NCBI GenBank assembly: GCA_021782675.1
Contig: JAJXUS010000071.1
Location: 1-8,499, forward strand
DNA: 8,499 bases
Source of the DNA: Acidobacteriota bacterium
GTDB taxonomy: Bacteria > Acidobacteriota > Terriglobia > Terriglobales > Acidobacteriaceae
Direction: 5' to 3'
Shown here one piece after another: positions 1-7,594 of the stretch. The translations under genes were made by a program, and so were the position numbers. Every line of letters begins with the position of its first letter. The first letter of the stretch is position 1. The notes below the pieces were generated by a model. The model was not told where the DNA came from and did no database searches. It worked only from the letters and a program-made list of their open reading frames with translations.

Positions 1-78
1 AACCGCCGCGTGGTCTCGATCTCCTATAGCTGCTTCGCGTATCAGGCGTTGAAAACCGAGGTAGCAGTACTTCCATGA
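1..78 (+). CDS. C-terminal end of an unrecognised protein (5' end outside window)
   Basis: Reading from base 1 gives 25 codons without a stop, ending in TGA at 76-78. The peptide ends ALKTEVAVLP and matches no family I recognise. The support is codon use: 15 of the first 17 codons end in G or C, as in the neighbouring genes. The other two plus-strand frames hit stops within the first 51 bases. A competing minus-strand ORF could start at 76 (ATG with AGGGAG five bases upstream) and run off the window, but its third codon positions are not GC-rich. This is a plausible gene tail, but too short to confirm alone. Confidence 0.4.
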   Translation, partial: NRRVVSISYSCFAYQALKTEVAVLP

Positions 79-246
79 CCACTCCCTGTCATGCTCCCCG
101 GTCATTGCACCGCAGTAATTCCGGAGCGTTGCTGTAATTGGCACGGGCGTCTACCCCTAAGGCGATCACCCCCCCTTCATCAAGCGGAATGGTGAAAGGA
201 CAGTCCCCGCCGTCCCTTTGTGCGCATCTAGCGATGAAATCTTCTT
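79..246. other. Intergenic stretch with no convincing gene; weak hairpin
   Basis: The ORFs crossing this stretch run through the tRNA gene and show no recognisable protein, so I treat it as non-coding. AAAGGAC at 195-201 and GTCCCTTT at 212-219 can pair with one bulge around a 10-base loop. On the minus strand this hairpin lies about 28 bases past the tRNA-Ser CCA end. It could help end tRNA transcription, but no clear T-tract follows, so the role is speculative. Confidence 0.3.
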
Positions 247-336
247 TGGCGGAGGGAGAGGGATTCGAACCCCCGTTACCCTTGCGGGCAAAGCGGTTTT
301 CAAGACCGCCTGTTTCAACCACTCACACATCCCTCC
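247..336 (-). tRNA. tRNA-Ser (anticodon UGA), CCA encoded
   Basis: Read on the minus strand, the gene folds as a class II tRNA. The acceptor stem is GGAGGGA (336-330) paired with TCCCTCC (257-251), followed by discriminator G and an encoded CCA (249-247). The anticodon stem GCGGT/ACCGC encloses the loop CTTGAAA, so the anticodon is TGA (302-300), which reads UCA and other UCN serine codons. A long variable arm (CCC-GCAA-GGG) and the T arm GGGGGTTCGAATCCCCC complete it. Without CCA it is 87 nt, normal for tRNA-Ser. It begins 42 bases after the lptD stop on the same strand. TACACT (364-359) is a possible own -10, but no good -35 accompanies it, so cotranscription with lptD is also possible. Confidence 0.97.
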
Positions 337-378
337 GCGGGGTGCGGGCGACGCCTTTAGTGTACGACGGCCGCCCAG

Positions 379-2871
379 CTAGAACAGCCGCTCCGCGCGC
401 CGCAGATTGCCCGCCGCGCCCACGCCGGCCAGCGTAAAGCTGAAGCTCTCCTGGCTCTCATCGCGGATCGAGCCCAGTTGGAAGCGACGGTACTCCACCG
501 TAAATCCGCAGCAGTCCCAGTTATAGGTGGTCTGCACTACGGCATATTCCAGCGTGTGCAGGTTCAGGTCCAGCCCACCGCTGGCGGCCGCGCTCAGACC
601 GGGCTTGGTCAGCGCGCCGTAGCCCAGCAGCATCTGAATCTGGTTGTAGTTCACCACGTTCGCTGGCTGGCTGGGCGGAACGGGCGTCTCCCCGACCGCA
701 TTGAGCAGGGCCGAACCAAGGCTCGAGAAGAACTGGCCGCGCCGATAGTTGGCAAACACGTTGCTGGCGGCCACGCGGCCCGCCTTAGTGTCGTAATCGA
801 AGTCCCATTCCAGCCCGGTGTTGGCGCTGGTATCCACCCGCAGCCGCGACACAACCGGGGAGACGTTGCGCGGTGCGGTCACGTAGGCCGCACCGCTGAA
901 GTCCAGCGTGGAGGTAAAGATATTGCGGCGTCCGGTGATTACCGCATTGCCGAACGTCGGATCGAAAAAATATTTCTGCCCGACAAACCACGAAAGCCAC
1001 TGGCGCGCCGGGGGTACGCAGGTGACGGTCAGCGACTGCGCCGGCTCGGCCGTGGGCGGCGGCTCCTTACAGGGGCGAGGATGCAGTTGCTTGATGAACA
1101 GGCGCTGCGTCAGACCGTATTCCATCTCATTGGTGTCGCTGTAAATGTCAACGGGGTCGAAGCGCGGAATACTGTTAAAGCGGTTGACTCCGCGCACGTA
1201 CCGGTAGTTCGCCTCCGGCTCAATGGTATGACGCAGGGCCACGCCGAAGCGCCGCGCCAGTAGCGGCCCGGAAAACTCGCGCTCCAGCACCGGCGGCCGA
1301 AGCTGCACATCCGCTTCCATGGAGGTGCGGCTCAATCCGCCATTGGCCGGCGTTGGCGTGGCGCCGTCGCCGGGCGGCTGGTTCGGCGAGGGCGGCGGCA
1401 GGTCGGCAGGCAGTGGGCCAAAATGCTGGCTGTGGGAGTACCCGGTTTCGCGCAGGCCAAATGCCGGCCGCACATTCCATCCATCCAGATGAACCGGGTA
1501 GGCGATGCGGGGAAAAAGATCGAAGCGGCCGACATTATGCGAACGGTAGTAAGGCTCCGAGCGCGACAGCAGGCTCATCGAGGAGAGTCCACTGAATTCA
1601 CCGCCATACCGAGCGATCCGCTGATCCAGCCAGTCGAACGATACCGCCGGCACATGCAGAATGCGCACCTGATCGTTCGACACAGTGCTGGCGTAGTTCT
1701 GGTAGCGTTCAACCTCTCCGCTGGCGACGGTCCCATGCCGCTCATGGGTCAGAAAACCCCAGGACTTTACCTCAGAGGACACGGCCTGTGAGAAGTTCTC
1801 CGCGAAGACTTCGCGATAGACAAAGGAGCTGAGATACTCGGCGTTAGTCACAGCGCGCGTGTCGTCCGTAAAATCCCGCCGTCCAGAGATGAGCGTATCC
1901 TGGCCGCCCTGGTTTACATAGAGAGGCGCGAGGCCGCGGTCTTCCAGGCCACTGTATTGCCCGCGGAGAAAGTTGTTGCCAAATCCGCGATAGCGGAACT
2001 GGGCGCTCTGCTCAAAGCCTCGCAGAGAAAAATACTGTAGCCCCAGCAGCAGGTCGGTGCTTCGATTAATTGCCCAGTAGTACGCGCCGCCGACCACTGT
2101 GCCTTTAATCGCGGACCCGGTCTCAAGTGCGGGCGTCAGAAAACCCGACTGCCGGCCGGAGGTATTCACGGCATGCGTCACATACGGCAGGTAGACAATC
2201 GGGATGCCCAGCAGGCGAAAGTTGCTGTTCCACGCGCGGGCGGTTTCGTCCTTCACGGCGATGCGCGGCGCGAAGATTCGCCAGTGGGGTTTGGGCAGCC
2301 GGCAGGACGTCATGGTGCCGTTGCGAATCTCGTAGGCGTCCGGCCCCTGCTTGATCAGCTCACGGCCCGTCACGGTGAACGGGTCGGTGGTGGTGTAAAG
2401 CGTAGGGCTGGGGGCCCGCGTTACGCCCACGGAACCCACCACTTCATAAAAGTGGCCCGTCTGGGCATCCAGATTCATCGTGCCGTGGGTTGCGGCGATG
2501 TTCTCGTCATCCGGGCCGCCGGTCAGTTGCAGATGGCCAAGGGCGACGATGTCGCCGGTGGCGGCGTTATAGTCCACCCGATCGGCGCGCAGCACATAGG
2601 TTTTGTAATCAATCTCCACATCGCCGCGGAGTTTGTAGAGGTCACCTTGTTTCTCCTGGCGGGCGGCGCGGATCGTCACAGGTACGCCCTGCGGCGTGAC
2701 AGGCAGTGGCAGCGCGACAGGAACGGACGGAGCATCCGGCGGCTGGGAGTCTGGAGATGCCGGTACGGCGGGCGGCTGGTCTGCCGGAATTCGGCTGGTC
2801 AATGCCTGTGCCCGGATTCTTACATGACAGAACAGCAGCATCATGATACAGATACAGGCACGGGTTCTCAT
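379..2871 (-). CDS. lptD: LPS-assembly protein LptD (OstA/Imp), outer-membrane LPS translocon
   Basis: LptD, with the lipoprotein LptE, inserts lipopolysaccharide into the outer leaflet of the outer membrane as the last step of Lpt transport. With the start at 2871 the protein has 830 residues. Residues 1-23 form a signal peptide (n-region MRTR, hydrophobic core, AQA cleavage). A Pro-rich stretch (24-62) follows, then an OstA/LptA-like beta domain (about 63-148) and the barrel. Family landmarks are GIPIVYLPY (222-230), RQSGFLTP (240-247) and YYWAINR (264-270). A Cys at 190 and the adjacent pair Cys787-Cys788 correspond in pattern to the cysteines that form interdomain disulfides in E. coli LptD. 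Two further cysteines lie in a probable loop, and the C-terminus ends in Phe, as outer-membrane barrels usually do. The frame stays open to an ATG at 3093, but those 74 residues would precede the signal peptide, so I chose 2871. No good Shine-Dalgarno precedes it. Confidence 0.95.
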   Translation of the reverse strand: MRTRACICIMMLLFCHVRIRAQALTSRIPADQPPAVPASPDSQPPDAPSVPVALPLPVTPQGVPVTIRAARQEKQGDLYKLRGDVEIDYKTYVLRADRVDYNAATGDIVALGHLQLTGGPDDENIAATHGTMNLDAQTGHFYEVVGSVGVTRAPSPTLYTTTDPFTVTGRELIKQGPDAYEIRNGTMTSCRLPKPHWRIFAPRIAVKDETARAWNSNFRLLGIPIVYLPYVTHAVNTSGRQSGFLTPALETGSAIKGTVVGGAYYWAINRSTDLLLGLQYFSLRGFEQSAQFRYRGFGNNFLRGQYSGLEDRGLAPLYVNQGGQDTLISGRRDFTDDTRAVTNAEYLSSFVYREVFAENFSQAVSSEVKSWGFLTHERHGTVASGEVERYQNYASTVSNDQVRILHVPAVSFDWLDQRIARYGGEFSGLSSMSLLSRSEPYYRSHNVGRFDLFPRIAYPVHLDGWNVRPAFGLRETGYSHSQHFGPLPADLPPPSPNQPPGDGATPTPANGGLSRTSMEADVQLRPPVLEREFSGPLLARRFGVALRHTIEPEANYRYVRGVNRFNSIPRFDPVDIYSDTNEMEYGLTQRLFIKQLHPRPCKEPPPTAEPAQSLTVTCVPPARQWLSWFVGQKYFFDPTFGNAVITGRRNIFTSTLDFSGAAYVTAPRNVSPVVSRLRVDTSANTGLEWDFDYDTKAGRVAASNVFANYRRGQFFSSLGSALLNAVGETPVPPSQPANVVNYNQIQMLLGYGALTKPGLSAAASGGLDLNLHTLEYAVVQTTYNWDCCGFTVEYRRFQLGSIRDESQESFSFTLAGVGAAGNLRRAERLF

Positions 2872-2873
2872 GG

Positions 2874-2888
2874 CTGAAACAGTTTCAG
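2874..2888. promoter_or_regulatory. Perfect 7-1-7 palindrome just upstream of lptD
   Basis: CTGAAAC-A-GTTTCAG is a perfect inverted repeat ending two bases before the lptD ATG (2871-2869, minus strand). It occupies the place where a ribosome binding site would be expected, and none is visible. It could be an operator half-site pair or a small hairpin that controls lptD translation. I know of no regulator that binds this sequence, so the function is inferred from position and symmetry only. Confidence 0.35.
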
Positions 2889-3097
2889 TGTAACCGCTGG
2901 CGAATCGCCGGGCGGAACCCGATGCTCTGGCTGCGAATAGTTTTGCCAACCGGAATGAGCACGCTCCGGACGGCTCGCTGAACTCAATCTCCGCGACTTC
3001 CCCCGTCGCCTCGTGATTTTTGGGCGAAGACCCGTCTTGCACTGGAAAGGCGGCCTTTGTTCCCGATATAAACGTATGAGAGGGGGGCCGCACACAG

Positions 3098-4450
3098 GTG
3101 TCTGCGCCGCAGCAGGAAACGGCTCTTGAGCCGCGAGACGTCGCCGATTGGAAGCAGGAGATCGCCGAACGCCTGGACGCATACCGGTCGAAGCATCACA
3201 GCGAGGATGTTCCGTCGCAGCCCCGCCATCTGCCGGAGGGCCGGTCTCGCACCTCAAATATCGCCCGCGCCGTCGCCTCCCGATACGCTGCCGCCCCCAG
3301 CTATAGCGAACTTTTAGAGCAGGCCGCCCTGCGCGAGCAGCTTGCCGAGCAGGAAGCCAGGGCCGCCCACGCACGCCGCATGCTGGAGGCGGCGGACGCC
3401 GGCCAGCAGCCGCTGCCGCTAATTACGGAAGACTGCACTGAAGATGCCCCGGAAAATGCCGCGGAAGTCGCGGCGTCCGCCCCTGCGATCACCGGCACGC
3501 CGGTGCTGCCGCAGTTTTCCCGCCTGCGCGAGTCTTACGCCCGGCAGGCTGCGTCCGAGCCCGAACCGTCGCTCGAAGATTTGCTCGCCTCGACTCTGGT
3601 TGAGCCGCGCGCTCCGCTGCCTTCGAAGCTGATTGAATTTCCACGCGAGCTGGTCTCGGCGCGCCGCGCGCGTCCCAAGGATCCCGAGCCACCGCCCGCC
3701 CCAGAGATTCCTTCCGATCTGCTGCCCGACCCATCGCAGCTGCGAATCTTTGAAGTGCAGCCAGAGCCGCCTCGGGCGCAAGCCGCCGCGGTCGAAGCTC
3801 AACCTGCGCCAGAAATGAATTCTGCGGACACCAGTGTCCCCCTCCCGGAGCCAGCCCCGGCTGCGATTCGCACCCCTCATCGTAGAGTCACTGAGGAACC
3901 GGCAGCTTCCTTGGGCGCTGCCAGTCAGCCGGCCGTCCGAACCTTCCGCAATCTGGAATGGGCCTCGCTCTCCCTGGACCGCGAACCGGAGACGATCCAT
4001 CGCGCCAAGGAATCGAGCGCACCGGACTACGCACCGTTCCTGACCGATCTTGCATCGATCGACCGTCGCCTGATGGCCGTTGCCGTCGACTTTACCGCCG
4101 TGACGGGCGCATTCCTGGCATTCCTTTTTGTCTTTGCGGCGTGCACCACACAGCTGCCAACCGGCACTCCAGCGCTCGTTCTGTCTGCGGTGGTATACGG
4201 CGCGCTCTGGCTGATCTATCAGCTCCTTTTCTTCACGCTGAGCGGCGCAACCGCCGGAATGCTCTATGCGCGCATCGCCCTGTGCACGTTTGAGGATCAG
4301 AACCCCACGCAGCGGCAGATTCGCGCCCGCTTGGCGGCCTGGTGGCTCGCCTGCCTGCCCCTTGGCCTCGGATTTTTATGGTGTTTTGTGGATGAAGATA
4401 ACCTTGGCTGGCACGATCGCATGACGCGAACCTACCAGCGCGAATACTAA
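3098..4450 (+). CDS. RDD-family membrane protein with long Pro/Ala-rich N-terminal region
   Basis: This 450-residue protein has an RDD domain at its C-terminal end (about 315-450). The conserved RR pair is Arg323-Arg324, followed by Asp331. Three hydrophobic segments lie at about 332-351, 359-382 and 415-431. The loop motif TAGM (385-388) matches the usual TxGM/K turn, and the closing signature is WHDRMTRT (438-445). The function of RDD proteins is mostly unknown; some have been linked to ion transport. Residues 1-310 are unusual: a charged helical stretch (69-101, possible coiled coil) and then about 200 residues rich in Pro, Ala and Glu, probably disordered and cytoplasmic. The start is GTG at 3098, with AGAGGGGG (3079-3086) upstream. 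An ATG at 3075 is in another frame. The gene is divergent from lptD and 44 bases ahead of the esterase gene. Confidence 0.88.
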   Translation: MSAPQQETALEPRDVADWKQEIAERLDAYRSKHHSEDVPSQPRHLPEGRSRTSNIARAVASRYAAAPSYSELLEQAALREQLAEQEARAAHARRMLEAADAGQQPLPLITEDCTEDAPENAAEVAASAPAITGTPVLPQFSRLRESYARQAASEPEPSLEDLLASTLVEPRAPLPSKLIEFPRELVSARRARPKDPEPPPAPEIPSDLLPDPSQLRIFEVQPEPPRAQAAAVEAQPAPEMNSADTSVPLPEPAPAAIRTPHRRVTEEPAASLGAASQPAVRTFRNLEWASLSLDREPETIHRAKESSAPDYAPFLTDLASIDRRLMAVAVDFTAVTGAFLAFLFVFAACTTQLPTGTPALVLSAVVYGALWLIYQLLFFTLSGATAGMLYARIALCTFEDQNPTQRQIRARLAAWWLACLPLGLGFLWCFVDEDNLGWHDRMTRTYQREY

Positions 4451-4494
4451 AACCGGCCTTCCTGCACCTCCGCCTGAAACGAGGAACCTGCCCC

Positions 4495-5805
4495 ATGGCT
4501 CTGCACAGCGTGCGTTCTTTCCTGTCCGTAAAGCCCTCGCGATATTTCACGGCTGCCACTTTCCTGCTGGCTGCCGCTGTTTGCCTGCAAGCCGGGGCAC
4601 AGCCGGCTCCGGCCACCGGCGCCGGGCGAAGTAGATCCTGGGTGGCCACCTGGGGCGCGGCCATGCTGCCTGCCGAGGCGGGCAGGGCTCCGGACGTGAC
4701 CGGCAAAACCCTCCGGGAGGTCGTGCATACCAGCGTCGGCGGCGACCGCGCCCGCGTCTGGATCTCCAACCGCTTCGGCTCCACGCCGCTCTATGTAGGC
4801 GCAGCCCACATCGCACTGACCGCAGCGCCTCAGCGTGCATCACCGGCGCCAACCACTGACCTGTCGGCGACTCAGCCCGGTAGCGATCAAACGCTCACCT
4901 TCAACCATGCGGCGGCCGTCACCATTCCACCGGGCGCGGAGGTCGTCAGCGATCCCGTCACTCTGCAGGTCCCTGCCTTCGCCGATGTCTCCGTGAGCCT
5001 GTACCTGCCGCGGAAGACCATGGTATCGACGGAACACTCCTACGCCGATCAAAGCTCCTACGTCGCTAGCGGAAATCAGGCGGCCAGTGCCGCGTTGACC
5101 GATCCGAAGGCAGAGAAGAGCTGGTTTTTCGTCTCCGGTCTCGACGTCCGTTCAGCCGGAAAGTCCGCAGTTGTTGCGTTCGGCGACTCCATCACCGATG
5201 GCGCCTACGCCACCATGAACGAAAATCGCCGGTGGCCGGATGACCTGGCGCAACGGCTGGCAGCGGATGCAGCAACGCGGCGCGCGGGAGTTCTGGGCGT
5301 GGTCAATAGCGGTATCGGCGGCAATCGTGTGCTGCTGGATGGCTGGGGGCCGAATGCTCTTTCCCGCATTAACTCCGACATCATTGCGCGCAGTGGCGCC
5401 CGCTATGTCATCGTGCTCGAAAGCATCAACGACATTGGCCGCTTTGTCACCGATCGCCAGCCGTACGGCGATCTGGCACAGCGGCTGGAGTTTGGCCTGG
5501 AGCAGATTGCCACACAGGCCCACGCCCACGGAATGCGCGTCATCGGTGCGACCCTGACCCCGTACCAGGGCTGCGGCTACTATTCGCCCGATGGCGATAA
5601 AGTCCGCATGGCCGTCAACGACTGGATCCGGCACAGCGGCGTGTTTGATGGCGTGGCCGACTTTGCCAAAGCGACCCGCGATCCGAATAACCCGCAGCGC
5701 TTCGCTCCGCAGTTTGACTCCGGCGATCACCTGCACCCGAATAACGCCGGGTACAAGGCCATGGCAGACTCCATCGATCTCTCGCTCTTCACCAAATCCC
5801 GTTGA
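4495..5805 (+). CDS. Secreted SGNH/GDSL hydrolase, XynE-like acylesterase
   Basis: This 436-residue exported esterase belongs to the SGNH superfamily, which cleaves acyl or acetyl esters with a Ser-His-Asp triad. A signal peptide ends at about AGA/QP (after residue 35), implying export to the periplasm or beyond. Block I is GDSITDG with nucleophile Ser232. Block II is NSGIGGNR (oxyanion Gly273). Block III is ESINDIG (Asn312), and block V is DHLHPN with Asp411 and His414. The ESIND form of block III and a roughly 190-residue N-terminal region before the hydrolase fold suit the XynE-like subgroup, named from a rumen Prevotella arylesterase and often linked to plant polysaccharide deacetylation. 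The substrate here is not shown by the sequence. GAGGAA (4481-4486) lies eight bases before the ATG. The gene may be cotranscribed with the RDD gene 44 bases upstream. Confidence 0.93.
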   Translation: MALHSVRSFLSVKPSRYFTAATFLLAAAVCLQAGAQPAPATGAGRSRSWVATWGAAMLPAEAGRAPDVTGKTLREVVHTSVGGDRARVWISNRFGSTPLYVGAAHIALTAAPQRASPAPTTDLSATQPGSDQTLTFNHAAAVTIPPGAEVVSDPVTLQVPAFADVSVSLYLPRKTMVSTEHSYADQSSYVASGNQAASAALTDPKAEKSWFFVSGLDVRSAGKSAVVAFGDSITDGAYATMNENRRWPDDLAQRLAADAATRRAGVLGVVNSGIGGNRVLLDGWGPNALSRINSDIIARSGARYVIVLESINDIGRFVTDRQPYGDLAQRLEFGLEQIATQAHAHGMRVIGATLTPYQGCGYYSPDGDKVRMAVNDWIRHSGVFDGVADFAKATRDPNNPQRFAPQFDSGDHLHPNNAGYKAMADSIDLSLFTKSR

Positions 5806-5864
5806 CGGGACGGCCGCGCCCTTTGATGCGTCGCCCTCTGCGTCGCGGGGCGCTGGCTGAGCGA

Positions 5865-5870
5865 TACAAT
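5865..5870 (+). promoter_or_regulatory. Candidate -10 element (TACAAT) for the 5903 gene
   Basis: TACAAT matches the sigma-70 -10 consensus at five of six positions. It lies 32 bases before the ATG at 5903, which would leave a leader of about 25 bases. No convincing -35 hexamer is present at the usual spacing. The following leader is A/T-rich (a run of T at 5881-5887) with no Shine-Dalgarno. The call rests on the hexamer and its placement in the 97-base gap after the esterase gene. Confidence 0.35.
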
Positions 5871-5902
5871 CAAACAAGAATTTTTTTCTCGACTGATATC
5901 TC

Positions 5903-6844
5903 ATGCCAACTGACGCTTCCTCGCCCAGCTTTACATCTGCCATCCAGCAGGCCGCGAAATCCGCCGGTCTCGTTGTGCTCTCCGTCCAACCCGGTACCGA
6001 CTTCCGGGGAGAACCCACCAACCGCTTTGTTGTGGCTCTCAGCCCTTCCGCATCGGCGGCACAAACGCTGCACCTGGAGCTAAGCCACGGGTTTGACGGC
6101 GATCGCCAGGAGATGCAGGAAGGGATCCGGCAGTATCTGGCAGAGGTCGCTCTGCGCCTGCGCAATCCGCGGCCGGACTGCTACGTCACGCTCGAAGGGC
6201 TGCCGATCCGCTTCGATGGCTTCGCGTGGCCGTTTCATCGTTCCACGTCTGGCGCAGACACCTATGTGGTCCATGGCATGACGCATCTGGAAGATGGCAC
6301 CCAGAGTCCGCTGCACGCCAAAGTTGCTGCCAGCATGACCGTGACCTTCGCCGACATTATTGCTGCGCCCGAGCAGCCATACGCGGAAAAGTTCATTTAC
6401 AACGCCGTGCGCAAGACCCTGGACCAGGGCCAGTTGGAGCTGCTGAAGAGCGGCAATCGCCAGCCTGTGACCGTGACCACGCGCTATTACAGCCGCTGGC
6501 AGAAGAAATTTATTTTTACCGACACGACCGACCAGAGCCGCGCCGAGTTTCTCATGCTCAAGCTTTACTGGCTCTCCGGTGTGCTCGGCGGCGGCGCTCC
6601 AGTCTGGATCGCCGACTCCGCCGACGCGCAGTATCTCAACGCGTCCACGGAAGAACTGCAGGCGGTCGCCGACAAGCTGGCCTCCGATGGGTTAGCGGCC
6701 AAGGCGTCCGATGGCCGTTTTGCAGCAGCCACGCCCCGGCTGATGGAGCGCTCCAACCACTTTCATGGCCTGATGGAAGCCGCACTGGCCGTCACCAAGC
6801 CGGCATTTAATGAAGAGATGCGGCACGGCCATACCAACATGTAA
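5903..6844 (+). CDS. Conserved-looking hypothetical protein, 313 aa
   Basis: I do not recognise the family. The protein has no signal peptide, no long hydrophobic segment and no cysteine-rich motif, so it is probably cytoplasmic. It looks like a mixed alpha/beta protein. There is a beta-rich N-terminal part up to about residue 75, then a central part with many aromatic residues, including FDGFAWPFH and TRYYSRWQKKFIF. The C-terminal part is Ala/Leu-rich and helical (about 245-300) and ends in a His/Met-rich tail. Third codon positions are strongly GC-biased throughout and the frame is uninterrupted, so it is a real gene. No Shine-Dalgarno is visible before the ATG; translation from a short, nearly leaderless transcript would fit the -10 candidate at 5865. 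The GNAT gene starts 20 bases after its stop, so the two are probably one operon. An enzyme role is possible but unsupported. Confidence 0.8.
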   Translation: MPTDASSPSFTSAIQQAAKSAGLVVLSVQPGTDFRGEPTNRFVVALSPSASAAQTLHLELSHGFDGDRQEMQEGIRQYLAEVALRLRNPRPDCYVTLEGLPIRFDGFAWPFHRSTSGADTYVVHGMTHLEDGTQSPLHAKVAASMTVTFADIIAAPEQPYAEKFIYNAVRKTLDQGQLELLKSGNRQPVTVTTRYYSRWQKKFIFTDTTDQSRAEFLMLKLYWLSGVLGGGAPVWIADSADAQYLNASTEELQAVADKLASDGLAAKASDGRFAAATPRLMERSNHFHGLMEAALAVTKPAFNEEMRHGHTNM

Positions 6845-6864
6845 CTATCCCCGGGAGATTTGCG

Positions 6865-7407
6865 ATGCACCCGGAACTGCGAGCAGCGACCTTCGCCGAT
6901 CAGCCGGCAATCCAGCGGCTGATCGAAGCCTCCGTCCGCGAACTCTCCGCCTCGCACTACAATCCCCCCCAGATTGAAGCGTCGCTCACCACGGCGTTTT
7001 CCGTTGACACACAATTGATCGCCGACGGCACCTATTACGTGGCGCATGTCGCCGGAGAGCTGGCGGCATGCGGCGGCTGGAGCTGGCGTAAAACTCTATG
7101 CGGCGGCAGCCATCATGTGGACCGCGACGCCTCGCCCATGAATCCGGCTACCGATGCCGCGAAGATACGCGCCATCTTCGTCGATCCGCGCTATGCACGG
7201 CGCGGGCTGGGAACACTCCTGTTGCGCCGGGCTGAGGAAGCCGCCATCGCCGCCGGATTCTCTCGCATGGAAATGGGCGCCACGCTCGTTGGCGTTCCCC
7301 TGTATCAGCGCGAGGGATACGTGGAAGTCGAGCGCATGAACGTTCCTCTGCGTGATGGCATCACGCTTCCGGTTGTGCGGATGCTCAAGGTAGTCATCCC
7401 CGCATAA
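6865..7407 (+). CDS. GNAT-family N-acetyltransferase
   Basis: This is a 180-residue single-domain GNAT protein, which transfers an acetyl group from acetyl-CoA to an amine. The acetyl-CoA pyrophosphate-binding signature (motif A) is clear: IRAIFVDP, then RRGLG at 112-116 before the helix TLLLRRAEEAA. The usual beta-strand and aromatic end follows, as VPLYQREGYVEVE. The N-terminal segment has the typical LRAATFADQPAIQRLI beginning. The substrate cannot be read from the sequence; small molecule, antibiotic and protein N-terminus are all open. GGGAGA (6853-6858) lies six bases before the ATG, one of the best ribosome sites in the window, and the gene follows the 5903 gene by 20 bases. Residues about 70-95 form a Gly/His-rich insert between the strands preceding motif A, probably a substrate-side loop. 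Confidence 0.92.
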   Translation: MHPELRAATFADQPAIQRLIEASVRELSASHYNPPQIEASLTTAFSVDTQLIADGTYYVAHVAGELAACGGWSWRKTLCGGSHHVDRDASPMNPATDAAKIRAIFVDPRYARRGLGTLLLRRAEEAAIAAGFSRMEMGATLVGVPLYQREGYVEVERMNVPLRDGITLPVVRMLKVVIPA

Positions 7408-7513
7408 GTACACGGCGCCGCCGGTCTCCGAACACTCGAAGAGAATCCACAGCCCGGTTCGACGTCACTCCACCTCAGGGCATCCCACTTCATAGAGCGA
7501 AATCCTGCAGTTC

Positions 7514-7546
7514 AGCCTGGCCCGCTTCCCATCGTGCGGCCAGGTT
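7514..7546. repeat. Hairpin-forming inverted repeat between the GNAT and catalase genes
   Basis: CCTGGCC at 7516-7522 is a perfect inverted repeat of GGCCAGG at 7538-7544. The stem can extend by A-T and G-T pairs outside, and by CGC/GCG inside if one C is bulged, leaving a loop of about 10 bases. It lies in the 187-base spacer (7408-7594), 50 bases before the catalase start. No T-tract follows, so an intrinsic terminator is not clear. It could be a leader structure or operator for the catalase gene. Confidence 0.4.
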
Positions 7547-7594
7547 CGAATTCCCCCGTACCGGCGAATGCCCCCAGCCCGATGGAGAATCCTT

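Noticed and set aside
478..1263. 261-codon plus-strand ORF inside lptD
   Set aside because: It lies antisense to a well-supported lptD with clear family motifs. Long antisense ORFs are common in high-GC coding DNA, and its translation shows no domain.
3037..3072. TTGCAC and TATAAA as a promoter for the RDD gene
   Set aside because: The hexamers are about 24 bases apart, too far for a normal sigma-70 promoter. TATAAA alone is suggestive but not enough to call.
2872..3093. 74-residue N-terminal extension of LptD from an ATG at 3093
   Set aside because: It would put charged sequence ahead of a good signal peptide starting at 2871. Outer-membrane proteins need the signal peptide at the N-terminus.
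5152..6165. 337-codon minus-strand ORF
   Set aside because: It runs antisense across the end of the SGNH gene and into the 5903 gene. The plus strand carries the catalytic motifs and coding codon bias, and the antisense protein is unrecognisable.
7540..7560. CAGGTTCGAATTC, resembling a tRNA T arm
   Set aside because: No acceptor stem, anticodon arm or other cloverleaf elements are found around it, so it is not a tRNA and only a weak candidate for a tRNA fragment.
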